Of a stretch of 64,000 bases of DNA, positions 1 through 9,351 are shown piece after piece. The notes beneath the pieces were generated by a model that was given only the letters and a program-made list of their open reading frames with translations, had not been told where the DNA came from and made no database searches. The translations under genes were made by a program, and so were the position numbers. Origin of the DNA: Laburnicola sp. R22_1 (taxonomy: Eukaryota > Ascomycota > Dothideomycetes > Pleosporales > Didymosphaeriaceae). The stretch's first letter is position 1, and each line of letters begins with the position of its first letter. The stretch lies in contig JACONQ010000012.1 of the NCBI GenBank assembly GCA_014281115.1, positions 310,001 through 374,000 on the forward strand. The letters are read 5' to 3'.

Positions 1-2
1 GG

Positions 3-3000
3 AAACTCCTGTCAAGCCCCCCCCAAGCTCCCGCGGAACCCACGGCACCCAAGAAGCGAAGAGGGCGGAAACCGAAGCCGAAGGCTGCGCCAACCATCAC
101 TATCATAAAATACGGCCACGATTCTGCGAGTCGAGCCGTAATTGGAGAGAAAATTGAAGCCATTCTCAAAAGTGTCGAGTCCGCACCACGTCCAGTAACT
201 CCAAAGAAGACGCCGCTGAAAACAGCCGGACCACCAAAGCCCACACATCCTTTATTTCTCGGAAAAGCCGCCCAGAAGAGTGACGAGGCTGTGGTCAATA
301 AACAGACTCCGAATGACCAAGCATTGCTTTCTCCACGGAAGGAGAAGAGGAGCGCTGTTACCCCAGGAAAGCTAAAGACTGAGACTCGTAGCTTTCACCA
401 ACGAACTGACATGCCAACCGTTGGTTCGGCTGGGAATAAGCGCGTGTCGAAACAACCCGGTCAGGCTGAGGCGCCGTGGCCTTCGAAAGATACGGCGCAC
501 GTTCGTAATTTGGATGTCAAAGTCTCCCCAGACACTTCACCAATATCCTTACCGTCTCTCAGGGCTCGGAAAATGAAGAACACTATCTTTTCCGTACCAC
601 AAGAAGAGGATCTGATGGCAAATTTGGCCTTTGAACTTCAATCATACACTCCAGACCGGAATGGACTTGGTCGGAGCGACTTTGGGCCACCGAAAGATGT
701 ACGCCTTCCTTCACGCTTACTAACCACGGGTGTCGATCTCCAGGGTGCGGTAAGTGGGCAGGTTGCTTCTTTATCTGCGTCGTGGGAGCAGACCCACCCT
801 GCAATTAAAACGCTTTTCGCCGAAATTGAGCATACCCTTACTCCTTTCGACCTCGGCAAATGCGAACCTTTGTCCTGGGTTCAAAAGTATGCGCCTAAGC
901 ACGCCTCACATGTGTTGCAACTCGGGAAGGAGCCTATGATCTTGAAGGACTGGCTGCAAAATCTCACCGTCCTGGCTGTTGGTGGTAAACACGATGGAGC
1001 AATAGAATCTAAGAAACCGCCCAAGAAAAAGAGGAAAAAGGCCGTGGACGACTTCATTGTTGACAGCGAAGAAGAGGAGGAGGAGGATATGGTCGAAGTA
1101 TCCGGTGGAGACGGCGAGTATGAAGCATCAAGCTCTTCCCTTCCAAAATCCCTGCGACGAGAACGCTGGACTAGGAACAAAAACGTGGTACTCATAAGTG
1201 GGCCCCATGGTTGCGGAAAGAGCGCTATGGTACATGCCGTTGCTAAGGATCTGGGATTTGAAATTTTTGAAATCAATTCGGGTAGTCGCCGCTCTGGGAA
1301 AGACATCCAGGATAAAGTTGGCAACATGTCCGAGAACCATCTCGTCAGCCACAAGCGGGAAGGGACATCAACCAATCTCGAAGTAGCGCCAGCTGATGAT
1401 ATGGACACTGAGCGCCATAGCGACGCGCTACAGAAAGATCTCGAGAGCGGGCGACAAGGCACTATGATGTCTTTCTTCGCTTCTACAGGTCCGGCAAAGG
1501 AGAAAGCAAAAGCAAGAGTTAAGGCACCCGAACCAAAGAAAGTATCCAAATCAGGCCAAGCAACACTACCAATCACACAGCTGCAGCGCAAGTCACAGAA
1601 GCAATCATTGATCCTCTTCGAGGAAGCTGACGTTCTATTCGAAGAGGATCAAGGGTTCTGGGCACAAGTCACCAGACTCGCATCCCAATCGAAACGACCC
1701 ATCGTAATTACCTGCACGGATGAAGCCCTCATTCCATCACAGGAGCTACCGCTAGCCGCGATCCTTAGAATTTTCCCACCCCCTATCGAACTTGCTACCG
1801 ACTATATGGTTGTCCTGGCCGGTCACGAAGGCCATATTCTGGAGCGGGATGCTGTTTCATCCCTCTATCGCTCGAAGAAATGCGACCTCCGAGCTAGCAT
1901 TACAGAACTGAACCTTTGGTGTCAGATGTCAGTCGGCGACCCAAAAGGTGGGCTGGAATGGATTTATCAGCGGTGGCCACCAGGCAAAGACGTCGACGAG
2001 CAAGGTCGTGTGCTTCGTGTCGCCAGTCAAGGGACATACGCGTCAGGCATGGGGTGTCTGTCGTATAACACATTCAAATCCACGGACAACATCGGTTACG
2101 ATCGTGCAGAAGAATTACTGAAAGAGTCCTGGGAAGAATGGCAGATTAGTCCCAGCAATTGGACAGGGAGCATGGATGAACCCGCACACGACACACTTGG
2201 TAGCTGCACGCTAAAAGATCTGGAGCGTCTGGATGCCCGTGCGGAATCTATTAGCGCTGCCGACACATACTGCCGCATCGACATGCCTTCGTATCAACAA
2301 CACTTTGAGCAGCCTACGGACCCATCCTTACCTCCCTTGCAAGAAAAAGCTCGTTTGAGTTATACGCTTGCGGCACCAGTTATTCAAGTGGATCATATTT
2401 CGGACTTTAGTCATTTTGACACGGATATGTTCATCCAAAGCCACTTGCTTCTTCTACGCGCCTACGGCGGACGTCCATCATCGGATGTAGAGCAGAATCT
2501 CCCTATCCCGACCACAGAACGGGAATTTGCCGGCGTCATATCCCAACACGAAGAACAGCTCCACTGCGCAAATCAAGTTTCAAGGCCAAACTTTTCTCAA
2601 GCATTCGATATCCTGGCCTATCCTCCGGATACTCTTCCTGTCCTGAATACGTCATACAGCCTAACCGCCTCCTCGTTCGATCGTCCCTTTCAAATCCTAG
2701 TCGAGGATCTAGCGCCCTATGTACGAAGCATCGTCGCGCATGAACTCGTTCTCGAAAATCAACGTATCCGGCTTGGTAACCTGCTCTGTGAAGGTGGGAG
2801 TCGAAGCAACAAGCGGCAGCGGACGACACGAGCGGCTCGCACGGCTCTTGAAGGAGGCTCGAGAGACACGAAGAGGAGAGAGAGGTGGTTCGATAAGGAT
2901 CTGAATCGGTCATTGGTTATGGGTACAGCCGGGAAGGGCTGGACTGGATTGGGCTCTGGATCCGAGGAGGCGGAAACTGATCCAAGTGCGGCAGGTACGC

Positions 3001-3011
3001 AGGAAGAATAG
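3..3011 (+). CDS. ELG1: Elg1/ATAD5-like AAA+ clamp-unloader subunit (5' end beyond the window)
   Basis: This frame is open from base 3 to the TAG at 3009-3011, giving 1,002 residues without an intron. The start lies upstream of the window, because the frame before the GTG at 291 codes convincingly. It holds an AT-hook-like RGRKPKP (about residues 20-26) and the basic/hydrophobic motif HPLFLGKAAQK just before 291. Further on come SWVQKYAPKHASHVL (about residues 293-307), a KKPPKKKRKK nuclear signal with an acidic run, the Walker A motif GPHGCGKS (about residue 400) and a Walker-B-like LILFEEADVLFEE (about residue 537). This order is that of Elg1/ATAD5, the large subunit of the RFC-like complex that unloads PCNA from chromatin after replication. 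The C-terminus is basic. The gene is convergent with the Alb1-like gene, 262 bp away. Other RFC-like large subunits (Rad24, Ctf18) fit less well. The family call is confident; the missing N-terminus is not assessed. Confidence 0.88.
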   Translation, partial: KLLSSPPQAPAEPTAPKKRRGRKPKPKAAPTITIIKYGHDSASRAVIGEKIEAILKSVESAPRPVTPKKTPLKTAGPPKPTHPLFLGKAAQKSDEAVVNKQTPNDQALLSPRKEKRSAVTPGKLKTETRSFHQRTDMPTVGSAGNKRVSKQPGQAEAPWPSKDTAHVRNLDVKVSPDTSPISLPSLRARKMKNTIFSVPQEEDLMANLAFELQSYTPDRNGLGRSDFGPPKDVRLPSRLLTTGVDLQGAVSGQVASLSASWEQTHPAIKTLFAEIEHTLTPFDLGKCEPLSWVQKYAPKHASHVLQLGKEPMILKDWLQNLTVLAVGGKHDGAIESKKPPKKKRKKAVDDFIVDSEEEEEEDMVEVSGGDGEYEASSSSLPKSLRRERWTRNKNVVLISGPHGCGKSAMVHAVAKDLGFEIFEINSGSRRSGKDIQDKVGNMSENHLVSHKREGTSTNLEVAPADDMDTERHSDALQKDLESGRQGTMMSFFASTGPAKEKAKARVKAPEPKKVSKSGQATLPITQLQRKSQKQSLILFEEADVLFEEDQGFWAQVTRLASQSKRPIVITCTDEALIPSQELPLAAILRIFPPPIELATDYMVVLAGHEGHILERDAVSSLYRSKKCDLRASITELNLWCQMSVGDPKGGLEWIYQRWPPGKDVDEQGRVLRVASQGTYASGMGCLSYNTFKSTDNIGYDRAEELLKESWEEWQISPSNWTGSMDEPAHDTLGSCTLKDLERLDARAESISAADTYCRIDMPSYQQHFEQPTDPSLPPLQEKARLSYTLAAPVIQVDHISDFSHFDTDMFIQSHLLLLRAYGGRPSSDVEQNLPIPTTEREFAGVISQHEEQLHCANQVSRPNFSQAFDILAYPPDTLPVLNTSYSLTASSFDRPFQILVEDLAPYVRSIVAHELVLENQRIRLGNLLCEGGSRSNKRQRTTRAARTALEGGSRDTKRRERWFDKDLNRSLVMGTAGKGWTGLGSGSEEAETDPSAAGTQEE

Positions 3012-3273
3012 AGGGTATTGCTTGGGAGTACATGGAATGTTTGATGTTGGTTGGGAGGCTTGTTCTATAATTGCATTTAGGAGGCGCCATACAAATGATC
3101 TAGATATGAGAGCATTTTCAGTTGCATTTTTCAGTTCTGGGTATCATCTATCAATCATAGCGTATGCAGCCAGCTTATTTGGTTGTTGTCATCAACCAGG
3201 TCTCCAAACTTTTATCTATCCCATCCATAGTCATAACTCATAAGCCAAGCATACTGCTGGCCTTGCCCTCAGC

Positions 3274-3911
3274 TCAGAGCAGCTCATCCTCCCCCACCAC
3301 CGGCAACGGCACACTCTCCGGTACCACGGCCTCCAACGCCTTCCCTTCCCCAGCCACCTCGGGCGCCACCTCATCCATCTCCTCATCACTAACCCACTCC
3401 CTCTCCTTCCGCCTCTCCTCCTTCTCCTCCTCCCCCACCAGCGCCTCAAACGCATTCCCCTTCTTCTTCCTCTTCTTCTCCCCATTAATCTCCTCCCACC
3501 CCTTACTCCTCTCCTTGACCTTCTTCTCCCTCCCCACACTCTTCGCAACCTTGACCTGGAACTTGTCCATGGTATCCTCGGCACGCTCCATGCCCTTTTG
3601 CTGCCGCAGGCGCTGTGCGCGCTTCAAGGGCTTGGATTTTTGCGCCCGCTTGGTTATGCCGGTGGGTTTGGTGGCGAGCACGTGCGGCTTGATGGAGGCG
3701 GGGTGCGGGCGGGGCGAGGCGGAGTCGCGGGTTCTTGTGGGGTTTTTGAGGGACTTGGGGAGGTTGATGGAGGGGGAGGTGGCGCGGCGGGCGGCGCGGG
3801 AGTGGGCTGTAGGTTCTGCTTGGGGGATTAGAGGTTTGTGGGATGGGGAGGAAGGAAGGGGAGGAAGTAAGTGTGCGTACCGCGCTTTTTTACTTTTGCG
3901 GTTTTGGCCAT
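3274..3911 (-). CDS. ALB1: Alb1-like ribosome biogenesis protein, two exons
   Basis: Exon 1 (3911-3881) encodes MAKTAKVKKR. The intron runs 3880-3819 (donor GTACGC). Exon 2 (3818-3274) continues with AEPTAHSRAARRATSPSINL and ends at a TGA (3276-3274), for 191 aa. The short basic first exon followed by HSRAARRATSPSIN and later KRAQRLRQQKGMERAE is the pattern of fungal Alb1-type proteins. These act with Arx1 as late shuttling factors of the pre-60S subunit (family knowledge). The protein is very basic in its first two thirds and Glu-rich at the end. A longer stop-free frame upstream of 3911 is intron plus 5' leader and is not the start. The acceptor is a tandem AAG/CAG, so two isoforms differing by one residue are possible. 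The promoter is shared head-to-head with the gene at 4505. Confidence 0.75.
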
Positions 3912-4504
3912 TTTGGCGGCGGTGGTGGTGGTGGTGGGGACGGAGGTGTGAGGGTTGCTGTGTTGGACGTTTGGGGGCAAAGAAAGATGGAGTCGTGTAT
4001 GTTTTTGCGGGTTCGAGGGGTTGTGGGCTGACTGTAGGGTGTAGAGAAAGTGCTTGTGGTGCGCTGTTGTTGTTCAGTTCACGGTTGCTGTGGCCCACCA
4101 AAAGTTCTGAAAGCGAAAATGTTTGCCAAGATTTCGGGCCCGCTTTTTAACGCCGCGTCATTCCTCTCGCAATAATGGTGTTACATAGTCGAGAATGAAT
4201 AGTTCCTTCTGAACGACGCGTGCCATGGAATGTGCTATAAACTAGATGGATGTACATCGCCGGGTGGTGGACTACTGGCTCTGTCTGTAAGGCTAAGGCA
4301 ACAGCAAGGCATCGACAAGGCCGCAATAGAACGCTAGTTTCAAGCGTCTAGCATTTCAATTGATTTGGCTTCGCGCATCTTCAAGCTCATGGTATAAAGC
4401 TGAGAAGGACTGCTCTATGTCTAGCAAAACAATTCCATTCATCTATCCATCAACTTGCAAGCCTCGCGGATCTCCTCCCTAACCCTCAACCCCAACCGCC
4501 GACC
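3912..4504. promoter_or_regulatory. Divergent intergenic region between the Alb1-like and NmrA-like genes
   Basis: This 593-bp spacer separates two head-to-head start codons, so it must hold both promoters. The bases next to 3911 are rich in GGT/GGC repeats (a His-coding run on the minus strand if translated). The part next to 4505 is pyrimidine- and CAA-rich, as fungal 5' leaders often are. No specific factor site could be assigned. Confidence 0.5.
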
Positions 4505-5620
4505 ATGGAGCTAAAGAAAATCGCCATTCTCGGCGTACGTGAGCCCGCAAGAGCACAAGATCGCATTGAAAGACACTAACACGAAAGTCAAAAGCCTGGC
4601 GGCAGCGTCGGCAGCGTCGGCAGCGCCATCATCACCGAACTGATCAAAACCCCTGAAACCCATTACATAACGGCCATCTCGCGCTCAACCTCATCCTACA
4701 CCCCACCAGCCGATTCAAACATTATCCGCAAAACCGTCGATTACACGTCTCTGGAGTCCCTCAAAGAAGCATTCACCAGCCAAGATGCAGTCATCAACTG
4801 TATCACGGGGTGAGCCACCCAATACGAGCCCTCGAAACTCATCATCGACGCTGCCGTTGATGCAGGCGTGTCATTCTACTTTGCAAACGAATTCGTGGGC
4901 AACATAGACAGCGAGCAGTTCAAAAGGTTGCCAGAAAGTCACGCAGGTGCGAAAGCGAGGATCAGAGAGTATCTTGGAGGGCTTGGAAAGGAAGGGAAGA
5001 TGAAGTGGACGGCGCTCAACGGCGGACCATTTTTCGAAATGTGTGAGTAGAATATGCGATCTGCGTGTTATTCTGGGAGAGAGGGTTACGCTAACATTTT
5101 GTGCAAAGGGCTCATGAAAGGTCCTGCGGGCTTCGACGTTCCCAACCGAGAAGCACGCATCTACGGCACGGGCGATAACCACCATTACTGGACGCCTCTC
5201 TCGACCATTGCACTGGCGGCCGCGAACATGCTGCGAAACCCGGGAGCCGTCGCCAACCGCGCCATCTACATCTGTCCCTTTCCCAAAGGCACCCTCACCC
5301 AAAAGAAGCTTCTCGCAGTGCTCGAACATGCGCTCGCCACCAAGTTTACCGTCACGCAGGTGGATATCGCGAAGATCAACGCGAATGCCAAAATTGCCCT
5401 GGAACGCGGAGATGCTACCACAGCGATACGCGGATTTGCCATCAGCAATCAGTTTTACGAGGGTGATAGCGGGAATTGTCTAGATGGGTTGACGGAAAAT
5501 GAACTTGTCGGCGTGGAGGAGATGAGCGTGGAGGAAGCGGTCAAGAAGGCGATTGAACAGTATGGAGATAGCACGCCGGTTGTGGAGAGCATGTATCGGG
5601 TCGAGCCTTGCGATCTGTAG
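4505..5620 (+). pseudogene. NmrA-like/isoflavone-reductase-family NAD(P)-binding protein with an in-frame stop
   Basis: Three exons fit: 4505-4534, 4595-5042 and 5109-5620, with GTACGT and GTGAGT donors and CTAAC branch sites in both introns. They give a 329-codon frame of normal length for the family. It starts MELKKIAILG and continues PGGSVGSVGS, a Gly-rich dinucleotide-binding loop in which a 9-base unit is repeated. Later blocks are YEPSKLIIDAAVDAG, FFANEFVGN-like, LNGGPFFEMWLMKGPAGF and a C-terminal YRVEPCDL. Such proteins are atypical short-chain dehydrogenases acting as reductases or redox-sensing regulators. A TGA at 4811-4813 interrupts the frame right after INCITG, directly before the conserved ATQYEPSKL block. 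The rest is intact and unshifted, so this is either a young pseudogene, a strain-specific nonsense allele or a sequencing error. Confidence 0.75.
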
Positions 5621-5903
5621 GAATGTGGATTCGAGAGGAAAACGGTTTCCATCCGAGGATATTCATTCATAGGTAGCTAGCTGGTTCACAATAGAGCTAG
5701 AAAAGTGCTCTGATCTCCTAATGGCTAGAATTTAGAAGGGTGATGTGCTACCGAGGCTCACCGTCCGACCAGCCCCACCACCCAACAGAGCCACCTGAAC
5801 ACCAAAACAGCTCTGCAACTTGAGGCTGTAGAGCCTCACATAATAGTTATTATCGCGATATTTTTTAGTGGTAATATCTATAGGTATTGATTAATATATA
5901 TAG

Positions 5904-6643
5904 CTATAGAAATCGTGTTGGAGTTTTAATCGCGCGCCCTTTGCGCGAGGTAGAAGCTGGTTGAGCTATAACAGCCTTATAAGCCTCCCCACCAGCTGCA
6001 GGCCTCGCGATAGATCTCTTTCTAGGAGTAGCTTTTATAGGAGCCTTAAGGTTGCGCTTCTTACCCTTTTGGGACGTTTTGAGAGCTTGTTGGAGTCGTT
6101 TTGCAGTCCTGCGAGCAGCTGCCCTAGAGGCCTGTTCAGCAGCCTTCTCCGCCTTCTCCTTCTTCTTTACTAGATTGGCTACAGCCCTCGCCTGACGCCT
6201 TATTTCCTTCTCCTTCGCCTTTGCCTGTCTTGTCTCTTTACAAAGCCTATTTGTCTTAGCTTTTTGGTGTTGCACCTGCTCCTTCTTGCGCTCCTGGAGC
6301 TGCCGGCGATCACGTGCCTCCTTCACCTTCCTTGGAGACTAAAATATAGCTCCACCTTGATACTCCTTAGGCTCCTTAAGTAGGAGAGGCTTGCCTCGCT
6401 TCCTACGCGTTCTCTTGTTGATTAGAGCCTTGCGTAGGCCCTTGACCTTATACTTAAGGAGGGTCTTTTGAGTTGAGATTTGGTGGAAGGCCTGGCTTAG
6501 CTTTTGAGCTCGTTTATCACCTCGATCCTTGACTACCTGACGTAGTAGGCCTTCAGTCTTCCTCTAGTTTGAGGCACTTAAGGCTGAGGACTCGCTATCG
6601 CTTAAGGAGCTTGGGCTAGTGTTGAATCTCTGTAGTATAACCT
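5904..6643 (-). pseudogene. Pogo-type transposase, C-terminal part
   Basis: This resumes the transposase after the LINE with VILQRFNTSPSSLSDSESS, then QAFHQISTQKTLLKYKVKGL, KRGKPLLLKEPKEYQGGAIF and SPRKVKEARD. The last 140 residues are a Lys/Arg/Glu/Ala-rich coiled-coil tail ending TPTRFL. Stops at the Trp expected between AIF and SPRK and after LSASN are TGG-to-TAG type. The tail matches the known C-terminal region of fungal pogo transposases in order and composition. Confidence 0.75.
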
Positions 6644-6653
6644 TAGGATGGAA

Positions 6654-6678
6654 GGGTTGGTTGGTTGGTTGGTTGGTA
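6654..6678. repeat. (GGTT)n tail of the LINE fragment
   Basis: About six GGTT units on the plus strand (CCAA on the LINE strand) sit at the 3' end of the LINE insertion, next to the ATCCTA duplication. Short simple repeats in place of poly(A) are common LINE tails. Confidence 0.8.
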
Positions 6679-6910
6679 TTCATTTTTCGTCTAGTTGATG
6701 GGGATTAAGTCCACCATCTCGCCTCCCGAAGGGCATATACGACGTGCTAAGCTATGGAATTGCAGTGCTAACACACTACCCTAGAAAGCATTTCTTGCCT
6801 GCGCGGGTATTGCTACCATTTCGGAACTACAGCTCCCCTTCCAGTTGGAGAGACTGAGCAGTGCGTGTACATTAGGGTGATTTCCTTGCATTTTGAGGCA
6901 TCTATGTGCC

Positions 6911-6970
6911 GAGAGAGAGAGAGAGTGTGTGTGTGTAGGGGGGGGGGGAGAGAAAGAGAGGAAGAGGGGT
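6911..6970. repeat. (GA)n(GT)n and G-run microsatellite
   Basis: A run of GA dinucleotides, then GT dinucleotides, then about twelve G and a GA-rich tail lie in the LINE 3' region. The purine strand is almost uninterrupted. Confidence 0.9.
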
Positions 6971-7747
6971 GAGGAGTATTGCAGCTCTTGTGCTGGACCT
7001 AGTTCCACTAGGTGCTGCATTGCCTGTTGCTTTTGCAGGGCTGCAAGAGCTAGCGGGGGCAGATCCTAGTGTAGTACTGCGTTAGTTTGGTAAAGGCTCC
7101 AAAGAACTCTAGCTCCCTTATCAGTGCTGCAGTGTACGCTAGGCCATCAGCCTGGCTAGATGGCGGTATAGGTGGTCGAAGTGGCCATCTGCTAAACGTC
7201 CCTAGAGTCTTGCAGCAAAGCGCGAGGTGCTTAGGTGTCTTGTCCTGTCTGCATAAGCAGGTAAGGTTTGCATCCTCGTAGTTGTATTTTTAGTAGTACC
7301 AGGAAAAATCCCCATGTCTAGACCGGATAGAAAGCAGTCTGGCTAGGATAGCTCTTAGTAGGTCTAGTTCCTTTAGACTGCTGCGTGGTGCGTAGTCTAG
7401 GTGCCAGCTTTTGTACTATCTAGAGAGTTTGTTCTTCTTTTTAGACCACCAGATCTGTTGTGTGTGTTGTAATGTCTTGCGAGCAATTGTCTTAATGCCT
7501 AAGAGTGTAGGCAGAGCAGCTTTACCTGTTGCAGGTGATAGGTGTTAGGCTTCTAGGTTAGCTAATCTGTCTGCTGCCTCATTTCCTTCAATGCCTAGGT
7601 GTCCAGGGGCCCATTTGATAGAGACATCGTGAGTCTCCATAGCGCCGTGGCACTCCAGAAAGGCCTATTGAGAGGTAGGGGGTGCGTCGCCCCTCAGACA
7701 CCATATGACTGAGGTGCTGTCTATGCACAGCCAGATTCGACTAGGAT

Positions 7748-8875
7748 CAGGTGGTGATATGCCTGTTGCTCTAAAAGAGCTAAGGATTGTTAATTCCTTA
7801 AAGGAGGCCTGCCATGCCTTCCAGAATAGTGGGAAGAAATTGCGCTTCTTAATAGAAACTAGGCCTTGGCCTACGTTAAGGTATTTCGAGAGCTTAGCTG
7901 AGTAGGCAGTTAATAGAGGCTGAACATTGCAACGTTAAGTGGCTAAAGCGTATAAGTTAAATAAGGAGGCAGGATAGTAAGTAGGATCCTATGCTTATTA
8001 CAGTAGTCGATGAAATCCATTATAATATAGGATCCATAGCCGTCTAGGATTAGAAGCTAATATGCTCGTTGAGTCTTCTCTTTTGTACAGCGATCGAATA
8101 CCTGTTCAAGCTAGGCAAGACTAATATCGTTGTTCGTCTAGCCAGAGGGTGATAAGGTGATAAAGACTTTATGTTCTCCTGCCTTGATGTCTTCTACCTA
8201 GGCTGATTGGATGCCTTTGTTAGCAGCCTTATAGATTAGGCTAGGAGGCAGAGCAGATCTATTGGCGCATATACATGCTAGGAGCGTGATTCACGCGCGG
8301 TTTCTATCCTGGAGTAATGCCCTAACCTCCTTCTTCTCCCACATTCGTCGGCTGAATATTCTCTTTAATCTGCCAACAACACCAATTATAAAGCCTTTCT
8401 CATCCATATTGTAGGTATGATAAGGATCTATTTGATATTAATTAATCTTGTCATATAGGAGCTGAAAGTAGAGGCGATATTTATCCCCTAAATCAGCTTT
8501 GTGGCGATTGCTGTCCATGCCAACTGTCCATTGCAAGATAAGATAAATGCTGTGTCAGTTGATAAAGCGGGTAACCCAGCTCTCGCTAACTGCCTCCTTA
8601 GCTACTATAGAGGCGAAATTTCGTACCATCTCCCTAGTAGGTGGTATATGTCTCTCTGTAAGTCCTTTAATATATTTTACAAGCTCCTGCTCTTGCTATG
8701 GGTTAAGTTTCTGCTGGTTGATGTTCTTGGCTTCATTTGGTGCCTGAACGCGCTTGTGTCTTCGGGATAACGTAGTTCGATCTACACCGTAGGTGGCAGC
8801 AATATTTCTGTACGAAAATAATTCCCCTAGATTTAAAGATTCAATAGCTGCAATCGCATCCTCGATTGCCCCCAT
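7748..8875 (-). pseudogene. Pogo-type transposase, N-terminal and catalytic part (RIP-damaged)
   Basis: Translation from the ATG at 8875 begins MGAIEDAIAAIESLNLG and includes a helix-turn-helix stretch (FSYRNIAATYGVDRTTLSRR). The DDE domain follows with its three acidic sites visible: NMDEKGFIIG, LILDGYGSYI and QPLDVAMF-like. At least eight in-frame stops occur, for example after KLNP, FIN and NRA. All can be explained as CAG-to-TAG, CGA-to-TGA, CAA-to-TAA or TGG-to-TAG/TGA. The frame breaks off after ISPPDP, where the LINE begins, and resumes at 6643. Confidence 0.8.
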
Positions 8876-8972
8876 ATTGGTGGAGTTATGACGCGTCAAA
8901 TTCAGGCGATTATTTAGCGTTTTGGTGTTGGGTGGCTCGGCACGCGAAGTGGCTCGGCACGCGCACAGACAC

Positions 8973-9183
8973 GTTAACAGCGCTGTGGACGCTGCGGCAA
9001 GCCTGGGCACAATAAAAAAACCTGTAGACAGCTTATAGAAGTAGATTCTAAATAGTTTAGCCTATTTAGACTATTAAAAATAGTTTATGTTGACTCTATA
9101 CTATCGTGAATAGTACAGAACTTGGTAGGGTCTTGGCAAAGTGTCCGACTCGATGGAGTGTTCGACTCGGGTGCAAAGTACGT
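8973..9183 (+). mobile_element. 3' terminal fragment of the 1,871-bp pogo family
   Basis: The fragment aligns base for base with the right ends at 58,190-58,384 and 61,610-61,802. It encodes the C-terminal zinc knuckle CGRCGKPGHNKKTC and ends in the terminal repeat gtgcaaagtacgt followed by TA (9184-9185). It keeps more C and G than the AT-rich copies, so it is less RIP-mutated. The rest of the element is absent. It abuts the other pogo relic on its left and lies 168 bp upstream of the thioesterase start codon. Confidence 0.85.
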
Positions 9184-9351
9184 TAATAAATTACTTATAT
9201 AAAAATGCGCATAAATGCGCAAGTCTACGCACGTCTGCGCACAATTCGCACAGTTGAGCAGAAAAACTTTCCTGATGTTAGGCTAGGGAGGAGAGCTAAG
9301 CAACAGGTTGACAGTTCTGTTCATCAGCTTCACAATGACAACGGAGTCATC

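Larger units (their letters stand above)
6650..7741 (-). mobile_element. 5'-truncated non-LTR retrotransposon (LINE, Tad1/I-like) with RNase H
   Basis: On the minus strand the segment opens inside an RNase H domain: SRIWLCIDSTSVIWCLRGD, then VSIKWAPGHLGIEGNEAADRLA, the typical C-terminal motif with its His and Asp. A Cys-rich stretch (ANLTCLCRQDKTPKHLALCC) follows, as at the end of fungal LINE ORF2 proteins. It contains several TAG stops at expected Trp positions. The 3' end is a CCAA repeat (6654-6678). The flanks both read ATCCTA (7747-7742 and 6649-6644 on the minus strand), consistent with a target duplication from 5'-truncated reverse transcription into the pogo transposase gene. Confidence 0.75.
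5745..8972 (-). mobile_element. Pogo-like DNA transposon relic, split by a LINE insertion
   Basis: A pogo/Tc1-superfamily transposase is readable on the minus strand from 8875 down to 7748 and again from 6643 to 5904. The break is caused by a LINE fragment flanked by ATCCTA on both sides. The right end contains a tandemly repeated gtggctcggcacgcg motif (about 8929-8963). The left end (about 5750-5815) has a loosely similar inverted sequence that may be the other terminal repeat, but exact ends and a TA duplication were not established. Many Gln, Arg and Trp codons have become stops through C-to-T or G-to-A changes, so the element is dead. Outer coordinates are approximate. Confidence 0.65.

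Noticed and set aside
4810..4865. Possible intron that would remove the TGA in the NmrA-like gene
   Set aside because: Donor GTGAGC and acceptor TGCAG exist, but removing 56 bp shifts the frame and deletes the conserved ATQYEPSKLIIDAAVDAG block.
9205..9351. Longer N-terminus for the thioesterase
   Set aside because: The extra 49 residues follow directly after a transposon end and have no family resemblance; the family-like protein begins at 9352.
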